DNA from: Bradyrhizobium sp. CCGE-LA001
Lineage (GTDB): Bacteria; Pseudomonadota; Alphaproteobacteria; Rhizobiales; Xanthobacteraceae
Length of the DNA: 64,000 nucleotides
Direction of reading: 5' to 3'
Assembly (NCBI RefSeq): GCF_000296215.2
Contig: NZ_CP013949.1
Location: 6,255,501-6,319,500, forward strand
The position numbers and the translations under genes were made by a program. Below the pieces are notes generated by a model. It worked only from the letters and a program-made list of their open reading frames with translations, was not told the DNA's origin and did no database searches. How positions within the stretch are numbered: position 1 is the first letter of the stretch; the number at the start of each line of letters is the position of its first letter. Positions 8,557 to 18,190 of the stretch are shown in pieces.

Positions 8557-9677
8557 GAGTATATTCCCGCACCAACATCCCCCCTTTTTTTTAAGTGCCG
8601 CCGCCCGCGGAAAGGCGCTGGCACCCTGCCGGAACCCGCAGACTGGTTGCGCTTGATCTGACAGAAATATGTACCGTCAGGCATAGGACTCGAGTGTCGG
8701 ATCAAAGATAACGATGTCGGCAAACTGACGCGCCCGCGGACATTAGGCGTGGCGCGGACCTCGATTACCAAGCGGCACGTTGCTTGCTTCATTTGTACTC
8801 TCGCCGCGAGACCAGCTCCCACGGCGCTTGGCCAAAATCGATGAGCGCAGCGGAGGGTTTGATGCGATCTGGAGTTCGTTCGAGCGGGCCAGCGATGATC
8901 GCACCCGCGAGGTCATTCCGGCTGCCTTTAGCCCGGCAAACAAAGCTGGCGCCAGCTCTGTGGGGCTGGTCAGAGGATAGTTGTCACCCAGGCCGGAGAG
9001 AGTATGGCCGAACATCCTCACACGTGCTTCGCCACGCATAGCCGCTCCTGTTTGTGGCACGCTGCACTGCTCGACAAGATGAAGGTCAGGCGCAGCGTGC
9101 GAAATGCTCGAAGTCGCAGCACGGCCACCCTGATCTCACCCCGTACAACCGACGCTACCATCGAGTTCGCCCTCCTCGCTCGCAGCGCTTTGACCGGAAA
9201 GAGCAGAGTGCAAGGATTGTTCTTGTCAGCATCGGTGTCCGGGCGTTTGTTGTTTGTGATCGTTCACCCGCCTTGCCGGCGACGACTCTTGGTGCCGCCG
9301 GTTTTGCTCTCCACGGAGCTCGTCAGCGATCCCGACCTCGAGAGCACCTGAAGGTGGCCAGGAGGACAACCATATCCGCTCCTCAGCTGCTCCAATCCAG
9401 AGTGCGCAGTCATGAATTTCGCAGCACCCTGGAATTGGGGCCCGGTCAAGGACCTGCTTCCTCTCACCATATACCGGTGCGCAAAACAGAAGATGTTGCA
9501 AGGTGATCGCGAGCAAATGGTCGAACGAATGAGCTATTTGCCTCCCACGCGCTTACTCCACATTTCTCGAAAGCTTCGCATCTCTCTTGAGGTGCAGCTG
9601 CGCTGGACTGATCCGCTACCTGTCACAAGCATGCTGTCGAGGAACACGCGAAACTGCTCCTTAAAAGGACGACGCTG
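8557..9677. other. 1.1-kb gap before the MFS gene
   Basis: No gene is convincing. A frame at 9412-9678 (88 codons) ends overlapping the MFS start as TGATG, but its product is unlike anything I know and it may be chance. An eight-T run at about 8585-8592 and a weak sigma-54-like sequence at 8773-8788 were noted; neither is tied to a gene. Confidence 0.4.
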
Positions 9678-10877
9678 ATGGCAAGTCGCTACATGCCACA
9701 TATTGGGATGGTTGCTTTGGCCAGCCAGCAGTATCTGGCGATCGCGTTGATCTATTCGGCCATTCCGGTGATCCTTCGAGCCAACGGCGCGAGTTTGCAA
9801 CTGGTTGGATTGTATAGCACGGCATTCTTTGCCTTCACGATTAGCTTTCTTTGGGCCCCCATCGTAGATCGATGGAGCCTCAATCGGCTGGGGCTTAGGC
9901 GATCCTGGATCCTTTTGACCCAAGTCGCCGCTACCACTGCGCTGACAGTGATGGCATTCTTGAATCCGAAAACTGATTTTGTTCAGGTTTTTCTGGTTTC
10001 TCTCGCCCTTGCCAGCGTCGCCGCCACCCAGCGGATCGCAACCCTGGGCTACATAACCGAAGCCCTCGATTCCGCCGAGCGTCCGTTCGGGGCCACGCTG
10101 CTGGGCTGGGGTCGGGTCATCGGACACGTGATCGGCGGCGCGATCTTCCTCCAGCTGATCGAAATTATCGGTTGGCGTCCGGCTCTGCTGGGACTAGCGC
10201 TGCTGGTAGCCGTTTTCGCTGTATGGGTGTTTGCGATTCCTGAACCACTCCCTTTCAAGGCTCAATCGCGCTCACCGCAGCGGCTGTCTATCTTCCGGCG
10301 TAACACTGGTCTATGGACAACGGCCGCATTGATAGCGCCCGGCGTCGCCGGAATCGCACTGGCGTTCGCAATGGTGCAGTTGCGGCTGGTCGATCTCGGC
10401 TTTGCCACGGCAGACATTGGATGGATCGGAGCGATAGCGAACGTCCTGACGTATACTATCATTGCACCGCTGACCACCGTAATCCTAGCGCGAGTGGCGC
10501 CGCATCGAGGCCTGATCTGGGGCTGTGCAATCCTGGCCATCGGTTTTGGCGCGTTTGCGATTATGGACCGCTATGTCAACGTTCGCGTGAGCGCTGTCGC
10601 CAGCGTTGGGATCGTATTCTCCGCCCTCGCCGTCCAGCACGTTACATTCACCAACTGGTTTCTCGCGCTCGCCCGGCCAGGCAAAGCGGGGACAGATGTC
10701 ACATTCTTGACTTCGGCGATGTCGGCGTTCGCATTGGCAGGTTTCGCTGTGAGCGGATTTATCGCGGCGAGATTTGGCTACAGGGTGACGCTGATACTGC
10801 CAAGCCTCGGCTATGCTCTCTCAGGCTTGATCGCGGCGGGATTCGCCGCCAATCTGATGCCGCCACGGGTGGCGTAA
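9678..10877 (+). CDS. MFS permease of the RhtX/FptX (AmpG-like) type
   Basis: This 399-residue integral membrane protein has about twelve hydrophobic segments. The second helix/loop region reads SFLWAPIVDRW, followed by GLRRSWIL, the pattern seen in AmpG and in the RhtX/FptX siderophore permeases, which import a ferric siderophore or a muropeptide across the inner membrane. No siderophore receptor or biosynthesis gene is adjacent, so the substrate is unknown. AAGGA lies seven bases upstream of the ATG. Family placement is fairly secure; substrate is inference. Confidence 0.8.
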   Translation: MASRYMPHIGMVALASQQYLAIALIYSAIPVILRANGASLQLVGLYSTAFFAFTISFLWAPIVDRWSLNRLGLRRSWILLTQVAATTALTVMAFLNPKTDFVQVFLVSLALASVAATQRIATLGYITEALDSAERPFGATLLGWGRVIGHVIGGAIFLQLIEIIGWRPALLGLALLVAVFAVWVFAIPEPLPFKAQSRSPQRLSIFRRNTGLWTTAALIAPGVAGIALAFAMVQLRLVDLGFATADIGWIGAIANVLTYTIIAPLTTVILARVAPHRGLIWGCAILAIGFGAFAIMDRYVNVRVSAVASVGIVFSALAVQHVTFTNWFLALARPGKAGTDVTFLTSAMSAFALAGFAVSGFIAARFGYRVTLILPSLGYALSGLIAAGFAANLMPPRVA

Positions 10878-11241
10878 GACTGATGATCGAGCCCGTCCTC
10901 GTGATTCAGAGTGCCTCGATCGACAGCAATCATGCCTGAGAAAACTACAGGAGCACTCATCGATTGAGTCCCAAGCTGGCCGTCGACGACGATTGGGAGC
11001 GTGTCTTTCTCGTCCCCTTTTTCAGAGTGATCTTGCGGCAAAGACGGATACGTTTCGGAGCGAATAACCTGATCCTGCACGACACTTGCTCTCTGCGAGC
11101 AGCAACTTGGCTCATATCATATGGTCGGCTGAGTTTACTCCATCGCCTCGCCGAGCGAATTGCCCCTAAGGCCGACGTTGTGTCTTCAACAGATTCCAGC
11201 CGCCCACTGGCTTCGAGATCATCAGATGCCAGCAAGATCCT
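10878..11241. other. Gap between the MFS gene and the LuxR gene
   Basis: The genes on either side converge here. I see no gene and no T-tailed hairpin in these 364 bases. Confidence 0.5.
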
Positions 11242-11982
11242 TCACGCAACATGTACCAAGATAAGATTGAGGCGCATCGCCAAGATTGCGGCTTGGATCC
11301 GGCTGGTCGCGCCGAGCTTGCGCATCGCGTTCTTAAGATGAAAATTCACTGTATTCAGACTAATTTGCAAGATCTTCCCGATCTCCCATGATGATTTGCC
11401 CTGTGCGACCCACCGGAGACAATCGAGTTCGCGCTCCGATAGGGACACTCTCTTTGTGCAATTATCTTCCGCTGGACGTGTGATCTCCACGCAAGCGGCG
11501 TGGAAGTGCCAGGCTAACGCGTTGAGATGGCCCTTACAACGCTGAGGATCGGCATCGTCGAACCGAGAGGCGAACGATATGACAGATATTCGCCCCAATG
11601 GTCCAAACAAGGGAACACTCATGCCGTGCTTGAGACCGGCCTCTCTGGCCTCATCAAGTACGCGCCGTTCTTCAGGCTGCAGTGGATATTGCTCGGCGAG
11701 TTGATCCCAAAGAAATGGCCGCGCAAGCATTGGTGTCCGTAGGACGACCGGATCAATCATGTGGTATTTGTGTTTGAAATAGCGTTCACACCAGTCGGGC
11801 GGCCACTTCACGGCCACCGTCGGCGGTGGATACTCCGGTAGACGAAGCGGCTCCGCGAAATTGAGTGCTCCGTAAGAGACCTCGCTGAAGCCTTCGTGGC
11901 TTGCACAGCTTACAAGAAGCTCGAAAACCGCTCTGAGCGACTGCGTTTTCGTCGCACACTCGGTGAAGCTGAAAAGATCCAT
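11242..11982 (-). CDS. LuxR-type autoinducer-binding transcriptional regulator (solo)
   Basis: The protein (246 residues from ATG 11982) has an autoinducer-binding domain with the expected invariant positions: W and Y in WCERYFKHKYH, D-P in MIDPVV, W in PFLWDQL and G in GLKHGMSVPL. The C-terminal LuxR helix-turn-helix reads LSERELDCLRWVAQGKSSWE, then IGKILQISLNTVNFHLKNAM, keeping E, L and G of the family. It should bind an acyl- or aryl-homoserine lactone and regulate promoters. No luxI-type synthase is found in the window, making it a LuxR solo here. An upstream ATG at 12099 would add 39 residues; the shorter form fits family length. Confidence 0.88.
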   Translation of the reverse strand: MDLFSFTECATKTQSLRAVFELLVSCASHEGFSEVSYGALNFAEPLRLPEYPPPTVAVKWPPDWCERYFKHKYHMIDPVVLRTPMLARPFLWDQLAEQYPLQPEERRVLDEAREAGLKHGMSVPLFGPLGRISVISFASRFDDADPQRCKGHLNALAWHFHAACVEITRPAEDNCTKRVSLSERELDCLRWVAQGKSSWEIGKILQISLNTVNFHLKNAMRKLGATSRIQAAILAMRLNLILVHVA

Positions 11983-12886
11983 TTGAGGCGCCCCGGCAGG
12001 CTGGCCCAAGAGGTCGGTGTTGCGCCGCTCGATTGAGCCATTATCAAGGGGAGGCAAGTTCCAGTCCATCGCCGAGCCGCTCCGTGATGATGCGCTCAAC
12101 GGGCGCTACGTCACCGTCGACGTCCAGTTTGCCGGCGACATAAAAAGAGATGGGAGGCGATCGTGCGCGGTCGTACGACTCTGTATCGCCAGTCCGCAAC
12201 CGGTCTTCAAGGCGTCGACGACGGCGATAACGCCGACGATGAGCAACCCGACACGATCTTCGCGCAAGTTTCGCTCTATTTGTAGAACGTGCATAACGCC
12301 TGAGTGCCAGGGTCCTGCATCTCCAACGCGAACAATTCTTGAGCGTTGAGGCTGACGGAGCTTCGTGGCGCAGGAGGATGGTCGTTAGGAGGCGGCCCCG
12401 ATGTGCTCGCAGTCGGGGGATCCTCTTGGTGCAGCGGACACTTTGCATGCGCAGCTCCGGAAGCAAAAACCTGCGGATCAGCACAGCAATTGTCGTACCA
12501 GTTCCATGGCCCCTCAAAGTGGGGCTTCACGACAATGATTAGGAAGCTTTTAGATAGATGCGGTGGGGAGGCCTGCGATGGTGACTCGCGACATCAGGAG
12601 GAAAGCCGACAGTGCATTTGGCCGATTTGTTCATCATGACTGATTGATTGGCTCCTTCTTTTTGGTCGGTGTCGGCCCCTTGTTGTCAGGTTACGCGGGA
12701 TCGGCTCGTTGTGGCGTGTCGCATGCAACGAACTTGAAGCAACCGGCAAGAAAAAGCCGGTTAACTGGATTTCCGAGCTTGTTTTGTGAGACGATCCTCC
12801 CTCCTGATGGCTGAGCACATGAAGTTCTGAGGCATCGATAGTCTGTGATGCGCGACAGTTCGCCTGTCCACGCGCACCAAAACGTG
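11983..12886. other. Gap with possible decayed gene on the minus strand
   Basis: Between about 12040 and 12300 the minus strand shows protein-like text split over two frames (VGLLIVGVIAVVDALKTGCG in one, FYVAGKLDVDGDVAPVERII in the other), suggesting a frameshifted remnant of unknown identity. The remaining sequence to 12886 shows nothing I can support. Confidence 0.3.
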
Positions 12887-13609
12887 TCAATTTGTGGCTA
12901 CGGTTGTGAGCGGCTTAGCAACGTTTCTCAGGACGGCGGCGCGGCAGTTGGCAAACATCTTCTGCGTATAGTTGCCGCCGAAGTAGTCCATCACGAAGGT
13001 GCCGTTATACTCCAGATCATCGCCCACGCTGCTGATTACGGCGTCGAGAATTGCGCCGACTTCGGGAATGCGCTCGCGGTAGCGGGTGCGAATAATATTA
13101 GCGGCGTTGATCGAGTGAACGGCCTCGTCGGCAACCACCTCTCTCAGCCAGCGAAGGAAATTGCTCCCCAGTCCGGCATAGAACTCTCTATCCGCGGCAT
13201 AGGCGCGGCAAGTGCACATCTCGTCAAACGCGATCATGACGAGGAGAGAAAATTCGTCCTTTAAGTATTCATCAATGGCGGAGAAATCATGCAGTCGATC
13301 TGCCAATCTGTCTCGAAGATCCGTTTCGGATTCACCCGCGACGAGTTCCATGATCTGGATGAAGCTCTCGGTATGACGTTCTTCATCCCCGGCCCAGGCA
13401 CTGAAGAACGCCTCAGCTTCGCTGCTCGCGATCAGATTTCGATTGATCACTTCTTGCCTCAAATGCCTCGCGTCGTATTCCGTATACAACCCTGGCCACA
13501 GCTTGGTCCGGCGTGCGCGCACAGTCGCCGGGCCAGCCGTGAAGGCCGCAGGTTTCAACTCATCGAAAAAATATTTTGGATTCCAGTTCCGTCGAATTAG
13601 TGAGATCAT
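12887..13609 (-). CDS. Ferritin-like diiron protein, candidate oxygenase
   Basis: The 240-residue, mostly helical product has two ExxH-type metal motifs on separate helices: GDEERHTESF at about residues 74-83 and ADEAVHSINAAN at about residues 158-169, with further acidic helices between (DEYLKDEFS, FDEMCTCRAY). This arrangement is that of the ferritin-like carboxylate-bridged diiron superfamily, which includes AurF-type N-oxygenases and acyl-ACP desaturases. The substrate cannot be told from sequence. It lies downstream of nothing recognisable and 0.9 kb upstream of the LuxR gene on the same strand. No signal peptide; it should be cytoplasmic. Confidence 0.72.
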   Translation of the reverse strand: MISLIRRNWNPKYFFDELKPAAFTAGPATVRARRTKLWPGLYTEYDARHLRQEVINRNLIASSEAEAFFSAWAGDEERHTESFIQIMELVAGESETDLRDRLADRLHDFSAIDEYLKDEFSLLVMIAFDEMCTCRAYAADREFYAGLGSNFLRWLREVVADEAVHSINAANIIRTRYRERIPEVGAILDAVISSVGDDLEYNGTFVMDYFGGNYTQKMFANCRAAVLRNVAKPLTTVATN

Positions 13610-15586
13610 CTGACTATCCTCACTCTGAGCGGTCTGCTAGGCGAACGCTCGGAACGCATACTTGCTTAACACGAGGTAGGCTGTCGCCCCCCTGTTCTGG
13701 TGGCAATTTCGTCGAGAACTTCATCAAACTTCTGACTCGCATTCGTCCACGGAAGCACCTCCCGGCGTCCTCAAGGTAGTGGAGAGTGCGGTATCCGCTT
13801 TGCTTTCTGTTCTTCACCTCGTCTCTCCAAGAAGGCTGGTCTATCGAGACTCAAGTCTGGGATTGGATGGGTGATCCAGACCGTCAGGGATGAAAAGCCC
13901 CTCCACTGTCGACTCTGGGTACAAGCCGCACCTCCCGGCCGTACTATGTATTAGGATACGAGCGCAGTCAGACCGAGACTCTTGACAGGCGGCTCGGGCA
14001 CTGAGATGTGAGCTCCATTGCTCGATCGCATGCCACCAGGGTGCTTGTCCCGCCTCGCGGCAGAGACACGCGGAGTTAGGGGCGTCACAAGTGTCAACTG
14101 TGCGACCAAGGAGCGCTTCATGGGCCTCTCAAGACGACCACATCTACGTCCCGGCGCTCGGAAGGCGCCGGCATATCGCAACAACCCTTGTGACCGTCTG
14201 TCCTTCGTGCGTCGCGGCCGCGATTCGAAATATGACTAAGTCTCATTGAGCTGCGATGTCCTCCGGCGAGGCTGGACCGAGTTGCAAAGCGGCGACAAGG
14301 CGTTTCGCGCGGGTCGCACTCCAACGGTCGATACGTGGAAAACGACGACGGTTGGTCTGAGCTAAACGCTCACTCACAGCCGAAGGACGGCATTGCTGAT
14401 TCGTGGGTATTTGGTCAACGGAGCGTGCCGACGCAGACGGGAAGGTAAACCCGCTCGATTGGTGGAGAAGCCACTCCTCACTCCCCAAGTCACGTCCGGC
14501 GTCGCGAAGGCGCGACTATTAGCCGGCACCCTCGCAGCGAAAAGCTGACTTATCAAGCTCTGTATTATCAGCTTCCATATCGATATCGTCGTGGCCCAAC
14601 TGCATCTGAACCGTGGGCATCGTTTCCAAAGCCATTATCCCTGTTGTTCACCCGTATCTTCACGGTTTCATGCCGAGGCCGACAAAGATAATCAGCCCAC
14701 AGATTGCCGCCTCGCGATAACCGCTTCATGATCATCCAAGGCACGTTGGCGATTTGCTTCGAAGAGCGCGTTGACCGCGGGCGACCATTTCGCCGCAAAA
14801 GACTTCGGCAAGAACTCAAGGGTAAGCAAGCTCTGTGCAAGTTGTGCAGTCTGATCGCCGGCCTCGTCACATCACTGTCCCAAGTGATTATAATTGTTTG
14901 ACGTTTATGATCTGACGCTTGAGCCAAGGCGCCCCCGACGCACTTAACCGGGGGGGCTAAAAAAAAGTGCGCCGGGTTCACCCCAACATCATCAGTACAT
15001 CCGTGATGACGCTGTCGAGAATGAAACAACCAGCGTGGCGGAATTGAGGCCCATTACTTCATCGGACTCGCTCTGAAGTTTTTCACACTCAGCATCGAAG
15101 AGCTTGAATCCAACGTTACGTCAGGATGTATGATCGCGCTTGGCCCGTCGTGGGGCAACACAATTGCGGAGGGCCACGACGGATTTGCGGGCGCGAGCAG
15201 AACCGCGTTCGCCCCCGCCCGGTGAGATCATTCACTCGGCGGCCCACCTGAGCGGTCTTCCATTTCATTCGGGGAACTCGCAACTGGATTCCAGTCTTTA
15301 CGGCCTCGCGGTTTCTAGCTCTCATTCGTCGGCCACGTGCTCTCGTTGCTGGCAACGACCATAGGCTTCAAGACTGCCTGCGTCTTTCTCCGCCAGCTTT
15401 TGCTGCTGGCGTTGCAAGCCTTCTGTTCTTAGCCGGGCGACTGCAGAAGCCGAGACAAATCCGTGGCTACAGTCCGACAACAGAGACGACTCTGCTCTCG
15501 CCCGCGCCGCCGCTTCAATGAGGATAAAGCTCTCTGTTGCAATTGCGCTTATGCTTCCGAAGCCTCTCAGACCTGTAGCCGGTCGA
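13610..15586. other. 2-kb region without recognisable genes
   Basis: All frames are short, overlapping and rich in Arg/Ser/Pro, with no motif or strong ribosome site. It contains a G7 run followed by an A8 run near 14949-14967. It is probably decayed sequence plus the upstream regions of the diiron and hemN genes. Confidence 0.45.
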
Positions 15587-15600
15587 TTGACATAGCGCAA
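15587..15600 (+). promoter_or_regulatory. FixK/FNR-type box upstream of hemN
   Basis: TTGACATAGCGCAA fits the B. japonicum FixK2 pattern TTG(A/C)-N6-(T/G)CAA exactly. It lies 57 bases before the hemN start codon, a suitable distance for activation. It predicts induction under low oxygen through FixLJ-FixK2, as known for hemN genes of B. japonicum. Confidence 0.7.
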
Positions 15601-15656
15601 AGACATGGCGAGCGCCGCGATTAGGGTGTGTCTCACAGCATCATGGGACAGTAACG

Positions 15657-16988
15657 TTGCAGAAGTCACTCCTGACAAAGTATTGCGATGCCCGGCTGCC
15701 TTGGTACACCATCTATCCAACTGTACCGGACTTCTCGGTGGCAGTAGGCTCGAACACCTGTGAAGAATGGCTGAGCCGACGGTCGGACGAGCCCGTGTCG
15801 CTCTATCTACACATTCCGTTCTGCCGATCGATCTGCTGGTATTGCGGCTTCACTACAGCCCTAGCCCGTAAGGATGCCCCCTATCTCTCTTATTTGGAGG
15901 TGCTGCGCAAGGAAATCGACCTGGTCGCTAAGAAAACGCCGCAACAGCTGCCTGTGAGTGACGTACACTTCGGCGGCGGCACGCCGACCCTTATCGATCC
16001 AACGCAGTTCCTGGCTCTCATGACACACTTGCGTCGCTGCTTTGCGTTCAAGAACACTACGACGCTCGCGATCGAGATCGACCCACGCACGCTTACGATC
16101 CCAATGGCCGACGCCTTAGGGGCAGCCGGAGTCAGTCGCGCGAGCATCGGCGTGCAGAGCTTCGATCCCGTTGTTCAGAGGTCGATCAATCGGATCCAGA
16201 CTGAGGCGCAGACGTTCAGGGCTGTTGAAACCCTTCGCCAGCATGGAATAAGCCGTATCAACTTCGACCTCATCTTCGGTCTTCCGAACCAGACGGTGCA
16301 GTCCTGCATCCAGAGCGCTATGACGGCGCTGGCCATGCGCCCCAATAGGCTTGCGGTTTTCGGCTATTCGCATGTTCCTTCGTATATGAAGCGTCAGCGC
16401 ATGATTGATGAGACGGCGCTGCCGGACGATGCAGCTCGCGCTGAACAGGCTTCGGCTATCGCCGATACTCTCGTTGCCGCCGGCTACCTGCAAATCGGGC
16501 TCGACCATTTCTCCTTACCCGATGACGAGCTCGCACTCGCGCAAAACGCTGGTCGCTTGCGGCGCAATTCCTTGGGTTACTCGGCTGATACTTGTAGAAC
16601 CGTAGTCGGCTTGGGCACGTCGGCCATCGGTCGTCTCGGGGACGGGTACGTCCAGAACGAAGTCGCAACGAGCCCCTACGGCGAGCACATCGGCGCCGGC
16701 CGTCTGCCGACGGCCAAGGGCTACCGTCTCAGCGACGAAGACCGCCTGCGAGCAGCAGTCATTGAGCGTTTAATGTGTTATCTGGAGGTAGATGTTTCTG
16801 CAATTTGCTCCGCCCACGGATTCGATCCAGTTCGTTTTCTTAATTCAGCTGAACGCTTGCCGATACTCGCCGAAGACGGAATAGTGGACATCCACCAGGG
16901 TACAATCCGCATAAAGCGGGAGCATCGTTTTCTAATGCGCGCTGTTGCTGCCGCATTCGACGCTTATCTTGACCGCTCACCCTATTAG
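15657..16988 (+). CDS. hemN: HemN-like oxygen-independent coproporphyrinogen III oxidase
   Basis: HemN is a radical SAM enzyme that decarboxylates coproporphyrinogen III in anaerobic haem synthesis. The 443-residue protein carries the FeS motif CRSICWYC (C56, C60, C63), the GG SAM motif HFGGGTPT, a conserved Glu in IEIDPRT, GVQSFDPVVQ and the INFDLIFGLP segment. Two departures stand out: the usual PRYTSYPT near the N-terminus is LPWYTIYPT, and the NFQGYTT segment is NSLGYSA near residue 303, losing the Gln that contacts the second SAM in E. coli HemN. It may correspond to hemN1 of the B. japonicum symbiotic region. The start is TTG 15657. Activity is uncertain. Confidence 0.85.
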   Translation: MQKSLLTKYCDARLPWYTIYPTVPDFSVAVGSNTCEEWLSRRSDEPVSLYLHIPFCRSICWYCGFTTALARKDAPYLSYLEVLRKEIDLVAKKTPQQLPVSDVHFGGGTPTLIDPTQFLALMTHLRRCFAFKNTTTLAIEIDPRTLTIPMADALGAAGVSRASIGVQSFDPVVQRSINRIQTEAQTFRAVETLRQHGISRINFDLIFGLPNQTVQSCIQSAMTALAMRPNRLAVFGYSHVPSYMKRQRMIDETALPDDAARAEQASAIADTLVAAGYLQIGLDHFSLPDDELALAQNAGRLRRNSLGYSADTCRTVVGLGTSAIGRLGDGYVQNEVATSPYGEHIGAGRLPTAKGYRLSDEDRLRAAVIERLMCYLEVDVSAICSAHGFDPVRFLNSAERLPILAEDGIVDIHQGTIRIKREHRFLMRAVAAAFDAYLDRSPY

Positions 16989-18190
16989 CACGGCCGGCCC
17001 GAGAGCGGTACAGTTCAGAAAACCGTTCAGTCGCGGACCTCGATTACCATTTTTCGCTGGGCCTGGCATAAGGCGATCGAACCCGGCAAATTGGCGAAGG
17101 TCTCTGCGGGCTGCGGCAGTGACGCCCATACACGGACCGAGCGTGACGTTGCGGCCTGAGCGCTCTACTTGGGGTCGCGATATACGGTTTGCTTCTGCGA
17201 AACGGATATTAAGCCGCAGCAGGGCTGAGGTATGCCAATAGCAGTCTGACGCTTCGTGAATGGTAATGAGTTTCGGCTTAGAGATCACCTGCATTGTTCT
17301 CGGTGGAGGTGCAACCTCAGAAAAGCTGGGGCAGCAGCAGCACCCTTCAGGAGTTGTATCGCGCGATAGCGGCATCACCAACATTCGTCTGACCGGGTCT
17401 CGCCGCGGCCAAATTACAGGATCTCCGCAGATAGCCGGCCCGAACGAGTCAACTACTTACCTTGGCGATTGGTGGCGACGACTGACAAATGGCAATAAGT
17501 ACCAACAAACGCGACGCGCATCACACGTCAGGATTCAAGATGAAACATAGATCGTGCCGCGCCAGCGGAGCTGATGGACTTGCCAATCTCGTGCTTGGAG
17601 CTATCAGATCGGCGAGAAGCGCCATCTCGACTCGTTCATGGAGCTCGATGGCTTTCGTTCTGCCGCGATTGCCAGGCGTACAATTGTCAGACACTACTGG
17701 CCTTGGATGTCGCCGGCTTGAGGCTGGGTCGGCAACCACGAAATCGCCGTGGACGCCTCTAGCAGTGCAAGGTACATGGCGAGGGTATTCTTCCGAAAGT
17801 TGCATCCCTCTCGAACAAGTGCCCTATTTTTGTGAAGGATATCACCTTCTCGAACAGGTGGCCTTCTCCGACCAAGATGCGCGGCAAAGCACGAGATCCT
17901 CGCTCAAAGAGTGGTGGAAAGGAATGGGATCGCTCGCCGCTTATTGGAGAGAAGACAGCAAGGAGCATCCGCCGCATTAGCTTCGACGAACGAGCATCGC
18001 AAAAGAAGAACGGCACGCACGTCTCCGACGAGTTTTATAGCGGGTTCGACCGAGACCCACACCAAGCTAAGAACGTCGCGGCCTAAGTAAGTTTTCGCCC
18101 AAGCGTCGCCCAGACCCTCCACACACGGCGAAACGACAGATCCACTCTAGCCCAATCAGGCTGGAACACACTTCATTGAAGGCGAGCGAT
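16989..18190. other. 1.2-kb gap between hemN and the porin gene
   Basis: No supportable gene. A short repeated phrase CTCGAACA(A/G)GTG appears at about 17810 and 17850. Nothing else is recognised. Confidence 0.45.

Noticed and set aside
8773..8788. CGGCACGTTGCTTGCT, resembling a sigma-54 -24/-12 promoter
   Set aside because: The nearest rightward gene begins about 890 bp away and no NifA-type upstream site was seen; probably chance.
9564..9575. TTCTCGAAAGCT, resembling the core of a TtsI (tts) box
   Set aside because: Only the central 12 bases fit; the GTCAG start and the downstream half are absent, and no type III secretion gene follows.
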